Shown here one piece after another: positions 20,199-29,127 of a DNA stretch of 35,513 bases. The stretch comes from Macrocybe gigantea (Eukaryota > Basidiomycota > Agaricomycetes > Agaricales > Callistosporiaceae). The notes under the pieces are model-generated. The model was not told the origin of the DNA and did not search any database. It saw only the letters and a program-made list of their open reading frames with translations. The stretch's first letter is position 1. Each line of letters starts with the position of its first letter. Position numbers and translations under genes: made by a program. The DNA lies in NCBI GenBank assembly GCA_011319805.1, contig SJRY01000168.1, positions 1 through 35,513 on the forward strand, written 5' to 3'.

Positions 20199-22337
20199 TC
20201 ATTTCTGTCCTTCAGAAAGAACGAGGGAAACAGCTTTCTGAGACCGGGGTTTAATAGAGCATTTAAACGGTTTGGGGTGACTTTAGATGGTAGAGAATCA
20301 GCTGAGGATTAGGCTGAAATTTGGTTACAAGGCCAACTAACCTGACTGTCCCCGAACTCGGCTCATACACTGGCTCAACAATAACCCCATTCTCTATATG
20401 TTTGGATATATCAAACGCCGCTAATGTCATTGCGCAGGATATGAAGATAGATGCGTCTGCAAGATACGTTCCTAGTCGCAAAGTCAGCTGCCTGGTTGGC
20501 CTACGAGTTACGAGCGATTTACCGGGGCAGATCCTGGTCAGACACTATTTCAACCATCTATGGTCAACACAAGAAGTGGTAAAGACTAACCGTCTTCCAT
20601 ATCCAAAGCATATATGCCCGGGATCCGGTTCCGCGGGGTGACCGTCACGAGGGATAAACCGGTCTGGGTTAAATAGTTCGGGATTTTTGTATATTCTCGA
20701 ATCGTGCGTCATCTTCCTATCAAGTGCCGTGAATACACCACATCCCGAAACACGGACACCGATACTAACCAGAGGTTAGTGATTACAAGGGAATCCTTCG
20801 GGATGAAATAGCCCTCATGAACGTCGTCTTGCATGACCCTGTGCGGCACTCCTAGCGACGATGCGAATTGTCAGTTTATGTTGGATTGTAGAAGCCATCA
20901 CAACGCAAGTACCCGACGGCGCGACGGTGTTCCACCTAAGGACCTCTTTCACCACAGCGTTTATGTACGGCAAATTCTCCCTGTCTGTGAACGCCGGCAG
21001 ACGATCACGGCCAATCGCAATATCGATCTCGGCTTGCGCTGTCTTTTGCACCTCAGGATGGAGCGCCATCGCCAAGAAAAAAGAATATATCGCCGATACG
21101 GTCTAGCAGGAGGCATATGTGACGTCGAAAAACCTTAACTACCGATGTAGCACAAACTCACGGTATCCGCACCGCCTGCAAAGGATCAGAAGAGCGCAAT
21201 ATGGAGTTTGAATTCGGTCCACCTGCGTATAAACTAGCAGAACTCCATTTGAGGAAAAATTCGTCTTCGGGATCAAGCGCCTTTCCTTCTAGACCATCGG
21301 ATGTGAATGAAGGAGCAGCCGTGCCCGCAGCCTATAGAACGTCACATTATTAGGATATATGTCGGTCATCTGAGTGGTCCCCATACAATTTGCTGTTTGA
21401 CATAATTGAAGGGTCGGTCAACCATCTCGTACAGTGTTGAAGACCATTCTTCAGCTTTCCTTTTGAATTCAGCTCCAGGAAACCATTCCGGGACATGGCG
21501 CACTATTCCTTCGCATAAGAATGGGGAAGAGAAGGATAAATGTCAAATAGAGCGAACATGCTGGTACGAGGTCGACCAGAAACGCCCCAGGAACGGTTGC
21601 AGCTGAAAACTGTGCCATTGCTCTATCTACCAGTTCCACGAATGGATCGTCACTTTCTTGCATTTGGTATCCGTACGAAATGCGAAGAATGATCGCTCCG
21701 GCCGTTCTTTCACAGGAGTAAGATCATATCAGTGATTGGTAAATCATCTGGACATAACGTACTTTCTGACGTGTTCCAGAAGGTCTTCAGGACTCGACAA
21801 GAGGCGGCGCAAGAACTTGTGTGTCTCTATTTCTTCTACGGAATGATACTTTTCCATGGCAGAATGACTCCCTATTAGAGTATGAAAGGAGCGACGCCTT
21901 CGACGGAATTGATCACCGTAACGGAGGAAGACTAGAGTATTCTTCCATCCACATAATTCGCCAGCCATCGGGAAGACATGGCGATCGGAATAGATCGAGC
22001 CTTTCTTGTCGAGCATATCGGTCGCAATCTTTGCAGAATTGAGGACAATGATGGTTTGTCCGAAGACAGTCAAAGACGATATGTCACCTATTTTCCCTGT
22101 AAGAACCTGCTAGCTAGTCAAGGAGAGGATGTTCATACCCCAGTTCTCGCCCAACCGAGAAAAAGTCAACCACTCTTTCTCTGAAGGCATATCGAATAGA
22201 TTTCCTATCACAGGCCATCCTCGTGGGCCAGGCGGCAAAGGAGGGTGCCGGCTTCTGCGAGATATGAGACGTCGTACGATGAAAAGACAAAGAGCAAGAA
22301 GGACGACGTCCAGCGCGTTGGGTGCACTCAAAGGCAT
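20199..22337 (-). CDS. Cytochrome P450 monooxygenase, copy 2
   Basis: Close paralogue of the P450 at 6645-8766, inverted and about 11.4 kb away. It starts MPLSAPNALDVVLLALCLF and has the hinge PPLPPGPRGWPVIGN, then GSIYSDRHVFPMAGELCGW, FVELVDRAMAQFSAA, the I-helix GGADTT across introns, EVLRWN, FNPDRFIP, and FGYGRRICPG. The heme Cys again lies in an 11-nt exon (20523-20533). The C-terminus HPKPFKCSIKPRSQK matches copy 1 and ends at 20199. All phases work and no frame break is seen, so it is probably functional. Membrane-anchored, needs a P450 reductase encoded elsewhere. Substrate unknown; two copies with the same intron plan point to duplication followed by moderate divergence. Confidence 0.95.
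20523..20533 (-). other. 11-nt microexon with the P450 heme-ligand cysteine
   Basis: On the minus strand it reads G ATC TGC CCC G between ctgaccag and gtaaat, matching the microexon of copy 1 in length, phase and encoded residues. Confidence 0.85.
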
Positions 22338-23003
22338 AGTGACTGATGTAGGACGTCAAGTCCTTGGTTCTCGCCCTTTAATGCAGCAATGATTGCCAGA
22401 GAAGGAGTCGGAGAAAGTTTATCTAACAGATGGGGGGCGGTGCCCTGTGCCTTACGTGACCTTGAACCCGTGTCCTTCCTGAACATCCCAAACAGCTATG
22501 GTGAGGAAAATTATCAAGAACTTCATCCGATCAAGATTGTGAGGCCTTGAACTACGGCATAGTAAGATATAATTGTGGCCGCCGTGAAGACACGAAGACC
22601 AGTGGCGTGGTGGCGGACACAACCCCAAATAGTGCTTAGAACCCAACAACCCGGCCGCAACGGCTGTGTTATTCACAATTGCGTTGCACGGAAACGAAGT
22701 GCTATCAGACCATTCGTGTTACTGTACTCCGGCACATGCATTAAAGTTGCTTGACCTCAATCGCTGTGGAAAGATTCAATTTCTCCACTTCCCGAGAGTG
22801 ATATTCTGCAGGTAGCGTGGCTCTGAGTGGTGCATATCTTGGCAATCCATCAATTCATATTCATATACAGGATTCGCAAACGATATTATGGCGTTGGGAA
22901 AGTTCCTCATAGTCAATCCAAGATGATAAACTTCCACACTACTCCACATGTCAGTGATTAGCTTGTGTAACGTATCATTTGACCTATGATCACCAGATGA
23001 GAT
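22338..23003. other. Intergenic between DUF6534 gene A and P450 copy 2
   Basis: Promoter side of P450 copy 2 and 3' side of DUF6534 gene A, both read leftwards. No coding signal, RNA gene or obvious repeat seen. Confidence 0.45.
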
Positions 23004-24645
23004 TTATACCAGCGTGGTCTGTTTCGTTTCGTGGGAACCTTTAATCTGAAATGTCCACGGTTAAGCACGAAGCAAAGGAAGAGAGCATGAACATACGTCC
23101 ACCGGGAACATCTCGATGTCTTCACGACGTTCTGTCACAGTTGATACCTGGACAGTACCATGCATTGGCGTTCGCGCATGAAATTTCCCCACGTTCGTGC
23201 CGCCGGATGATTCAGTAGAGCGAGACGACTCGTCGCCCCACAGGGCAGGTTTAGCAGTTGTTCGTTTATCGTGGAAGGAAGCACGAGAGTTCAGCGTAGC
23301 CATCAAAGTGTTCGAGTACCTGGACTGACAAGTCAGATTGTTGCACCTCTTGACTATGAATCCACACTTACAGCTTTGCCAGCATCAGGAAGCTGCCAAA
23401 GGGATGAGTCTCATGTAGCTGCTAAAGCCGGACGTGCGTACACAAGGAAATGTAGGTTGTTGTCCGAGAAAACGATGAAGAGAATCAATTCGGTCAGAGC
23501 ACCCACTGCTGTCGTCATTCCAGTTTCCACAGTGATCGTGATTAGTCTGGAGATCGCCGACGTGGTGTGTAGGAAACTGCTGGTATTTCTCGCATGCATG
23601 AGCTTGATCGAAGATGTTAGGAGGCAAGTCTCTTAAAGACTGAGCTATTGAACTCACAATGTTCACCATCGCCATCGTAATAACTACATCGACGAGAGTA
23701 CTGCCTCCGAGCCAGATCTATGACATGTAGTGAGCATCCTCAACAACATAGCTGCACCCAAACATACAATGACGTATGGTTTGAGGTCTATGATGTGCAC
23801 CAGTCCCAATTGCCGTCCCTGCACCGAATGAGCGGCTATACAGCATACCAGGGCTACTGCTCACATGTATGCCACAATACGAAGCCATCGCAAGGGAAAG
23901 AAGCGATATCTTGGAGGTTGGATCAACTTGCTTTCCGACGGTCACGAAAACAAGGAACTCACAAGGCAAATACCTATTGAGATTATTGGCGTCTGCTGCA
24001 GCTTCCATATCCGCCACGCAAAGAAAAAGTGAACCATGGATGCCACTGAAACGGCGGATTGGTCATTGAGCGCGGCCTAAAATGCACAACGGAGATAATA
24101 CCTAGTGCAGACAGTAGCGGCATGCCTGTAAACGGCCAGTCCAACGGTGCAAGCGTCGACAGATCCCCCCAGCCTTTCGCAAGACCATTCCAGGCGGCTA
24201 TAGTGGCAAACACCGTGATGATCGTGTCAATCAAGAACGCCATCCAGACTGTAAACCCCATCGTCAGTAAAAAAAAAAAACGCCGACGAAAGGATGACGG
24301 CGCATTAAGCCCACCGAGCGCCTTCAACTGGATACGGTCGTTTGGAAAGGAATGGTAGTAGAGGACTTGAGAAGCATTTTAATAGTTGTGCCGGACCCTG
24401 GGCGTGTAGCGCAATGGACGGCTTACACATTTGCACAATGAGAATGCCGTACAGGCCATAGCCGAACAAGTTGCCTAAAAGCTTCCCGAAATCAACCCTC
24501 ACTAGCACCATCACAAGCAGCCGAAAGATGCTTACCATAGGCCCCGTTCTGCACAAGTAAGATAATAAGCTCCGACTTGCAAGGGGAATGTCGACAAATC
24601 TCACTGTAGGGCAATATTTGGGGGGACACCTGGTAGGCGGGACAT
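23004..24645 (-). CDS. DUF6534-type multi-pass membrane protein A
   Basis: Agaricomycete-specific membrane protein family of unknown function. About 340 residues spread over some eleven exons. It starts MSRLPGVPPNIALQTGPM and the first helix reads LLGNLFGYGLYGILIVQM, then YYHSFPNDRIQLKAL, further helices (AFLIDTIITVFATIAAW, VHFFFAWRIWKLQ, ISLLSLAMASYCGI, STLVDVVITMAMVNI), then the family hallmark RLITITVETGMTTAVGALTE and KLYSNTLMATLNSRASFHD. A cytoplasmic-looking tail of about 65 residues rich in Ser, Thr and charge follows, ending at 23004. A 21-nt exon (23372-23392) encodes the start of AKLYSNT. All phases agree, so it appears intact. A paralogue lies upstream at 27260-28660 beyond a transposon. 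Confidence 0.82.
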
Positions 24646-25527
24646 GACCTTGGGAATGACTATTGGACCCGAAAACGAAACATGGCCCATCTACTTATAC
24701 GTGCTTCAAGTGAGCAAGAAAGGCATGGATTTATCGGTTCCTAGGACACATGTCCAACGCCAGGTAGTCATCACTTTTGATCAGTTCTGACGGAGCAACT
24801 CGAAGGCGCTTTTGCAAAGTTTGAAAAAGGGGGCCGAAACCGCCAGCCATGCCCTGCTTTGGCCAAAAGAGCTGAGCGATTTCGAGTTGCGACATCATGA
24901 TCAGTCGAAAGGCTCCATCAGCTTCGGAACGTCGTGAGATTCTGGCAAAGACCGTCCAGATTTGACCCACTGAAGATTAGGCTTCTTTCCAAAAACAGTC
25001 GGCTTGAGAGTGTCGTTCTTATCACATTGCCCGTCCACGTCGCTCCGAGCGTTCTATCAAAAGCCGCCGTAAAGCATACGCTGATCCTACGCCGCGATCA
25101 TCGATCTGACACCGGACAGCGGGCAAGCCGGAAAACGTTGTGACCTTCTTTGGTGTACTTGACTGACCTCACAGATAGTGAGGGTTGTGGGTGGCTGTGT
25201 TCGAGTGCAACTAACCTACGATGTATTGCAATTGTCCGTTGCATTGGTTCGATCGCGCTGCTTGGTTTGAATCCGTCGAAGTCCCCTTCAGCAGGTGAAG
25301 AGCGCTGAGAAGCATTCGTCTTGCACGCTTTCGGATGGGTATGCGATTTCTAGCTTCACGTCAAGATTGAATCGAAGCAAGCTTATTGGTCGGTCACTGC
25401 AAAACCTACTGTAACCATGCATCCCTGCTCCGGCTTTAATGCTCATCATCCACGTGAAGGTGCTTTTCATGTTGAGCTGCCGTAGATTTGTTGCACTGCA
25501 GATGCTGCGCCGAACCGTCGCAAATGT
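24646..25527. other. Upstream region of DUF6534 gene A
   Basis: No recognised gene. A minus-strand open frame at 24731-24970 has a protein-like composition (FWPKQGMAGGFGPLFQTLQ) but no family or splice partners; it may be a relic. The right end is the insertion site of the hAT-like element. Confidence 0.35.
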
Positions 25528-25535
25528 AACTACTC
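25528..25535 (+). repeat. Left 8-bp target-site duplication
   Basis: AACTACTC directly before the left terminal inverted repeat; identical to 26619-26626. Eight-base duplications are the hallmark of hAT transposition. Confidence 0.9.
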
Positions 25536-25552
25536 TAGGGCTGCGCACCGTA
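25536..25552 (+). repeat. Left terminal inverted repeat
   Basis: TAGGGCTGCGCACCGTA; exact reverse complement of 26602-26618. Confidence 0.92.
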
Positions 25553-25715
25553 ACCGTATCGACGGTCAATACGGCCCGGCTGTACGGCTGTACGGCACCG
25601 TACCGTCTGGCCAGAAAATCTCCCTCCTGACGGCCGTCCATTGTACGGCCGTGTGCCCGTCTGCACCCGTATGGATACGGCATGGAAACGGCCGTCGACG
25701 GCTATACGGCTTCAC
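25553..25715. repeat. Left subterminal repeat array (GTACGG / ACGGC motifs)
   Basis: Dense, irregular copies of ACCGTA, GTACGG, TACGGC and ACGGCC in both orientations, for example ctgtacggctgtacggc. They give strong local self-complementarity. Matched by a similar array at about 26455-26601. Confidence 0.75.
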
Positions 25716-25785
25716 TAATCAGGTGATCGTGGAGTCTGTTGATTCGCTCAGTTTCCCAATCTATTTTGCCTTGCTCGTGATATAC

Positions 25786-25810
25786 TATCCTGACCCCACA
25801 CATCGGCCAG
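25786..25810 (+). repeat. Internal inverted repeat, left arm
   Basis: A 25-base arm beginning TATCCTGACCCCACAC and ending GGCCAG; pairs with 26193-26217 with one mismatch. It encloses about 380 bases inside the transposon and may mark an older nested insertion. Confidence 0.7.
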
Positions 25811-25976
25811 GACCTACCTTTCGGCCAAGCCAATCAGAAAGCTCCGTTCAGCCACCTGTCACGGTACTGTCACATCATTTCCTGCCAAAAAGCGTGACTG
25901 GACGAAAGGTGGGTCTGGCTGTTGGACGTAGGCAGGGACCGAAGGGGCGCGTGAATGCAGGAATCTAAATGTATAG

Positions 25977-26004
25977 CCTCAGTGTGTCTGGTAGGACCAC
26001 TGAG
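25977..26004 (+). repeat. 28-bp internal direct repeat, copy 1
   Basis: Starts cctcagtgtgtctgg and ends gaccactgag; identical to 26085-26112, 108 bases further on. The ends of the unit are themselves inverted (CTCAGTG / CACTGAG). Confidence 0.8.
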
Positions 26005-26084
26005 TATGTGATGTAAGTACCTAAATGTATACTACAAGGTACTTCAGTAAGGAATAGAAAATAAATAAATATACGGGACTCACG

Positions 26085-26112
26085 CCTCAGTGTGTCTGGT
26101 AGGACCACTGAG
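26085..26112 (+). repeat. 28-bp internal direct repeat, copy 2, in a hairpin
   Basis: Identical to 25977-26004. Here the flanks extend the palindrome to CGCCTCAGTG ... CACTGAGGCG, a perfect 10-bp stem. Confidence 0.8.
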
Positions 26113-26192
26113 GCGGGCGACCAGAAGCGAGCGAAAATTTCTAGCCCGCTTACATAACGTGTTGAGGCGGGAGCTCGACTCGACCTCCAACA

Positions 26193-26217
26193 CTGGCCAA
26201 TGTGTGGGGTCAGGATA
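26193..26217 (-). repeat. Internal inverted repeat, right arm
   Basis: Reverse complement of 25786-25810 at 24 of 25 positions. Confidence 0.7.
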
Positions 26218-26454
26218 GGATTCACTATCTCGGTACATTATTTACTGGAGTCTTATCTTAGGTTTTGTGACAAATAGATGACAGGTTCCGCGGTTGCTGT
26301 TGAACACATATTTTCTGGTGGTCGTGATATGATATCCTTGCGACGTGCAAGTCTTCAATCAGCCACAATCCGAATCCTTATGATTAGCAAACAATGCTTG
26401 AGATTTGCTCGTACAAAAATTGATAAGAAACGCTAGATTTTATTGAACAGTTGT

Positions 26455-26601
26455 ACCCGTATTTACCGTACACCCGTTTCTAACCGTTTAAGATCCCGTA
26501 CCGTACCGTATATGATCTTTGACCTCAGCTTGACGGTACGGGTCAAGACCGTCCGTCAGCCGTCTGCTACCCGTCGTCATACGGCCGTATGCCGTATACG
26601 G
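26455..26601. repeat. Right subterminal repeat array
   Basis: Many copies of CCGTA, GTACGG, TACGGC and similar hexamers, mirror image of the left array next to the other terminus. Confidence 0.75.
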
Positions 26602-26618
26602 TACGGTGCGCAGCCCTA
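26602..26618 (-). repeat. Right terminal inverted repeat
   Basis: TACGGTGCGCAGCCCTA; exact reverse complement of 25536-25552. Confidence 0.92.
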
Positions 26619-26626
26619 AACTACTC
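26619..26626 (+). repeat. Right 8-bp target-site duplication
   Basis: AACTACTC, identical to 25528-25535. Confidence 0.9.
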
Positions 26627-27259
26627 TCCAATGGTTCCAACCTAGGATCAACCCAGACAATGATTAGAATGAAGTTGATTACGTTTATGCAGGATAGCCG
26701 TGAGTGGCATATAGACCATCAACGATTGCCATATGATTGATGCGTGTCGAGCAAATTTAGGGAGCTTCTGGACGTTTACAACTGCCACCACATGTATCTA
26801 TTGGTTTCCGCAAGAAAGGTTGATCAAGCTACGGCGGTATGTGAGAGAGACCTGATGATATTTTGATCGAGCATGGCGCCTCTTCCCCATTAGCATGGGC
26901 GGCAGACACAGGAAGACAATGTACCATGTCAAAATAATTATGGAACGTATTACAGAAAGACCTGATTAGCGGAGGCTTCGACGAAGTCCTTTCAACATGG
27001 TCTTTTCAATTGGCGTTACGGCAACAAGTCAATACCACAGGTGAGTTACCCTTCGTCAAAGTTTCGCTTTGATGCCTAGGCAGATAGTGAGAAAAGGAAG
27101 GAGCGAAGAGGGAGAGAGACACACGTCTGTCGTGGATGCCTCTGTATCATCGCAGTGTTCCATACGCGTCCTGTCTTGCACACGCCCAAGCACGAGGGAG
27201 CTTGGTTGGACTGACTCCATTCCCTGATGGGCGATGCTCGACCACGAGTGCTCGTCGCC
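26627..27259. other. Region between transposon and DUF6534 gene B
   Basis: No gene found. The right part is the former or present 3' end of gene B: open minus-strand sequence continues for a short way after its stop and may be remnant tail sequence. Confidence 0.35.
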
Positions 27260-28660
27260 CTACACATCAGACTGAGGCACAACTTGATTGTTGCGAAACG
27301 ACAGGCGAGAGTTGAGCGTTGCCAACAAGGTGTTTGAATACCTGAAGCCATTAATCGGCGCTCTCATCGGTATCGTCAATGTTTGGACCTACAGCTTCGC
27401 TAACACCAAGGAACTGTAAAAGATGAGTACGTGTGGTATTCGTGTAAATCTCATAGCTCTCACACAATGTAAAGCAAGCCCGCATCAAAGGACACCACGA
27501 ATACAAGTAATTCTGTCAGGGCTCCAACTGCAGTTGTCAATCCTGTCTCCATTTTGAGTGTGATCAGTTTCGAGAGGATGGACGCCATAGATCCAACTTG
27601 AAAACCAGCTCCTTTTTTACGCCTGATAAGCTGCCTCAAATGCGTCAGATTGTTATTTCCCATTGGGAGATTCGACCTTATAATGACCACCATAGATAAT
27701 GTAATGACGATGTCGATCAGGAAGATGCCTCCCAACCAGCCCTATAGGACAGTCAGCTTTGGAAGAACCTTAGCTGTGAGGACATACAATCCATCCAAGC
27801 CCCCATGGTATTGTGTCAGGTGTGCTCATCTAGGACAAGTCAATATGAGTTGATCACGGTATAATCTGCTTCACCTGTATAGCAATGTACACCCCTGTTG
27901 CAAAAGTGAGAGCGGATGCCTAGTGTACCACCGCGTCAATCACCGCGGATGTGAGTAAGCGCATGTCCACAGGCTTACGAGGCAGATGCCTATGGAGAAA
28001 ATCAACGACTGGCACAGTTTCCAAATCCGCCACGCAAAAAAGCAATGGGTCAGGAATACGACTGCGAGATGATTCGTTCAATATGATTCAATATGCTTGT
28101 GTGAAAACTCCGCTACGAATGCGTTACCTAGACCAGGGATGATCTGCACGCTTGAGAATTGCCATGAGGGCTGAGTGAACACCATGAAGTCTCCCCATCC
28201 TTCTGCAAGAATGTTCCAAGCTAATATGGTGGCGAGTATTGTAGTCAGCGTGTCTAGCAAATATGACACCCAGACTAAAAGGACATGCACTATATTTAGT
28301 GAGATAGGTCGAAGACAGCTGAGCTTCAACCCACCAAGAGCCTTCAATTGTAGACGATCATCGGGAAAAGAATGGTAGTAGATGTCTTGTAAAGTAGTTT
28401 CGATCTTTGAATTACCCCGTAACGTGCATAATGGAGTGAAGCAACTTACATACTTGTGCTGTGAGGAAGCCATATAGACCACAGCCAAACAGATTGCCCA
28501 ACAACTGCCCGAGAGTCCAGATTCTTCATATTCCTCAAAGAACCAGTGAAAGCCTACCAAAGGTCCTGTGCTACATGGGCGTAAGACGGATGAGAACAGT
28601 CAACGAAAAGACTTTCGGTTCTTACATTTGAGTAAAATGACCAGATCCGCCCATCGTCAT
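27260..28660 (-). CDS. DUF6534-type multi-pass membrane protein B
   Basis: Paralogue of the gene at 23004-24645 with the same exon plan. Start MTMGGSGHFTQ (28660), first helix LLLGNLFGCGLYGFLTAQV, then YYHSFPDDRLQLKAL, WVSYLLDTLTTILATILAW, THCFFAWRIWKLCQ, and GGIFLIDIVITLSMVVII. The hallmark reads KLITLKMETGLTTAVGALTE and, via a 21-nt exon (27393-27413), LAKLYSNTLLATLNSRLSF. It stops soon after, at 27260 (NNQVVPQSDV), so it lacks most of the polar tail seen in copy A. The loop after the fourth helix is also quite different. About 290 residues. Phases agree and no frame break is needed. Function unknown; the short tail may be natural or a truncation. Confidence 0.78.
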
Positions 28661-28676
28661 GATCCAGTTGGCTGAT

Positions 28677-29043
28677 ATGGAACCCTTGGCCGCTTCTTGG
28701 TGTCTGTCCTACAGGACAAGGCTCTTCCTCTGGTCATATCCCCTGTGGCTGCTCTTATACCAGAATGCTGTGAAAGTTGCCACGAAGGCCATTGTTGATC
28801 AGGTAAATGAATCTCTCATCTCTGATGCATCATCTCTTCAACGATGGAAAAACTCAGGAGGCCCTGTGCTTCGAGGCTTCTGCGGGCGCTATGATGGCGC
28901 TTCTGCGCGAAAGAAGGATGATATTGGGTGGAATACATTTAGCCGATATGTTAGCAAAATACAAAGCATGCACAACACAGATCGAGGCAGACGAACGAAA
29001 GTCGTTGAAGGAATTATGGGACATGGAAAGCAACAGGAGTTAG
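28677..29043 (+). CDS. Doubtful two-exon hypothetical protein, 103 residues
   Basis: Exon 28677-28802 (MEPLAASWCLSYRTRLFLW ...) and exon 28858-29043 are joined by a 55-nt intron with ends gtaaatga and aaactcag, in phase 0. The second exon looks helical and charged (MMALLRERRMILGG, KSLKELWDMESNRS). The start is only 17 bases from the divergent DUF6534 gene B start, which leaves no room for a separate promoter. No family recognised. The intron geometry is the only positive evidence. Confidence 0.25.
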
Positions 29044-29127
29044 TACAAGCCTCGACATGAGTGCTTGACCTCGCGTGATGGCCGGCTCGGCGTGGTTCCC
29101 GGATCACGGAAAGGGTACTGAGTATAT

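Larger units (their letters stand above)
25536..26618. mobile_element. Non-autonomous hAT-like DNA transposon, 1083 bp
   Basis: Both ends start TAGGGCTGCGCACCGTA (17 bases, perfect inverted match), followed by ACCGTAT on the left and CCGTAT on the right. The element is flanked by a perfect 8-bp duplication. TIRs beginning TAGGG with 8-bp duplications fit the hAT superfamily. Roughly 170 bases inside each end are packed with short GTACGG/CCGTAC and ACGGC/GCCGT units in both directions, as expected of subterminal transposase-binding repeats. No transposase-like reading frame is present, so it would need a transposase supplied elsewhere. It separates the two DUF6534 paralogues. Perfect TSDs and TIRs suggest a fairly recent insertion. 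Confidence 0.88.

Noticed and set aside
25553..25715. Clustered GTACGG/CCGTAC motifs as a CRISPR-like or satellite array
   Set aside because: Units are short, irregular and in both orientations, lie only next to the transposon ends, and the host is eukaryotic; subterminal hAT repeats explain them.
28700..28800. Alternative frame resembling a helicase segment (LPLVISPVAALI)
   Set aside because: Too short, ends in a stop within about 30 codons and lacks every other helicase motif.
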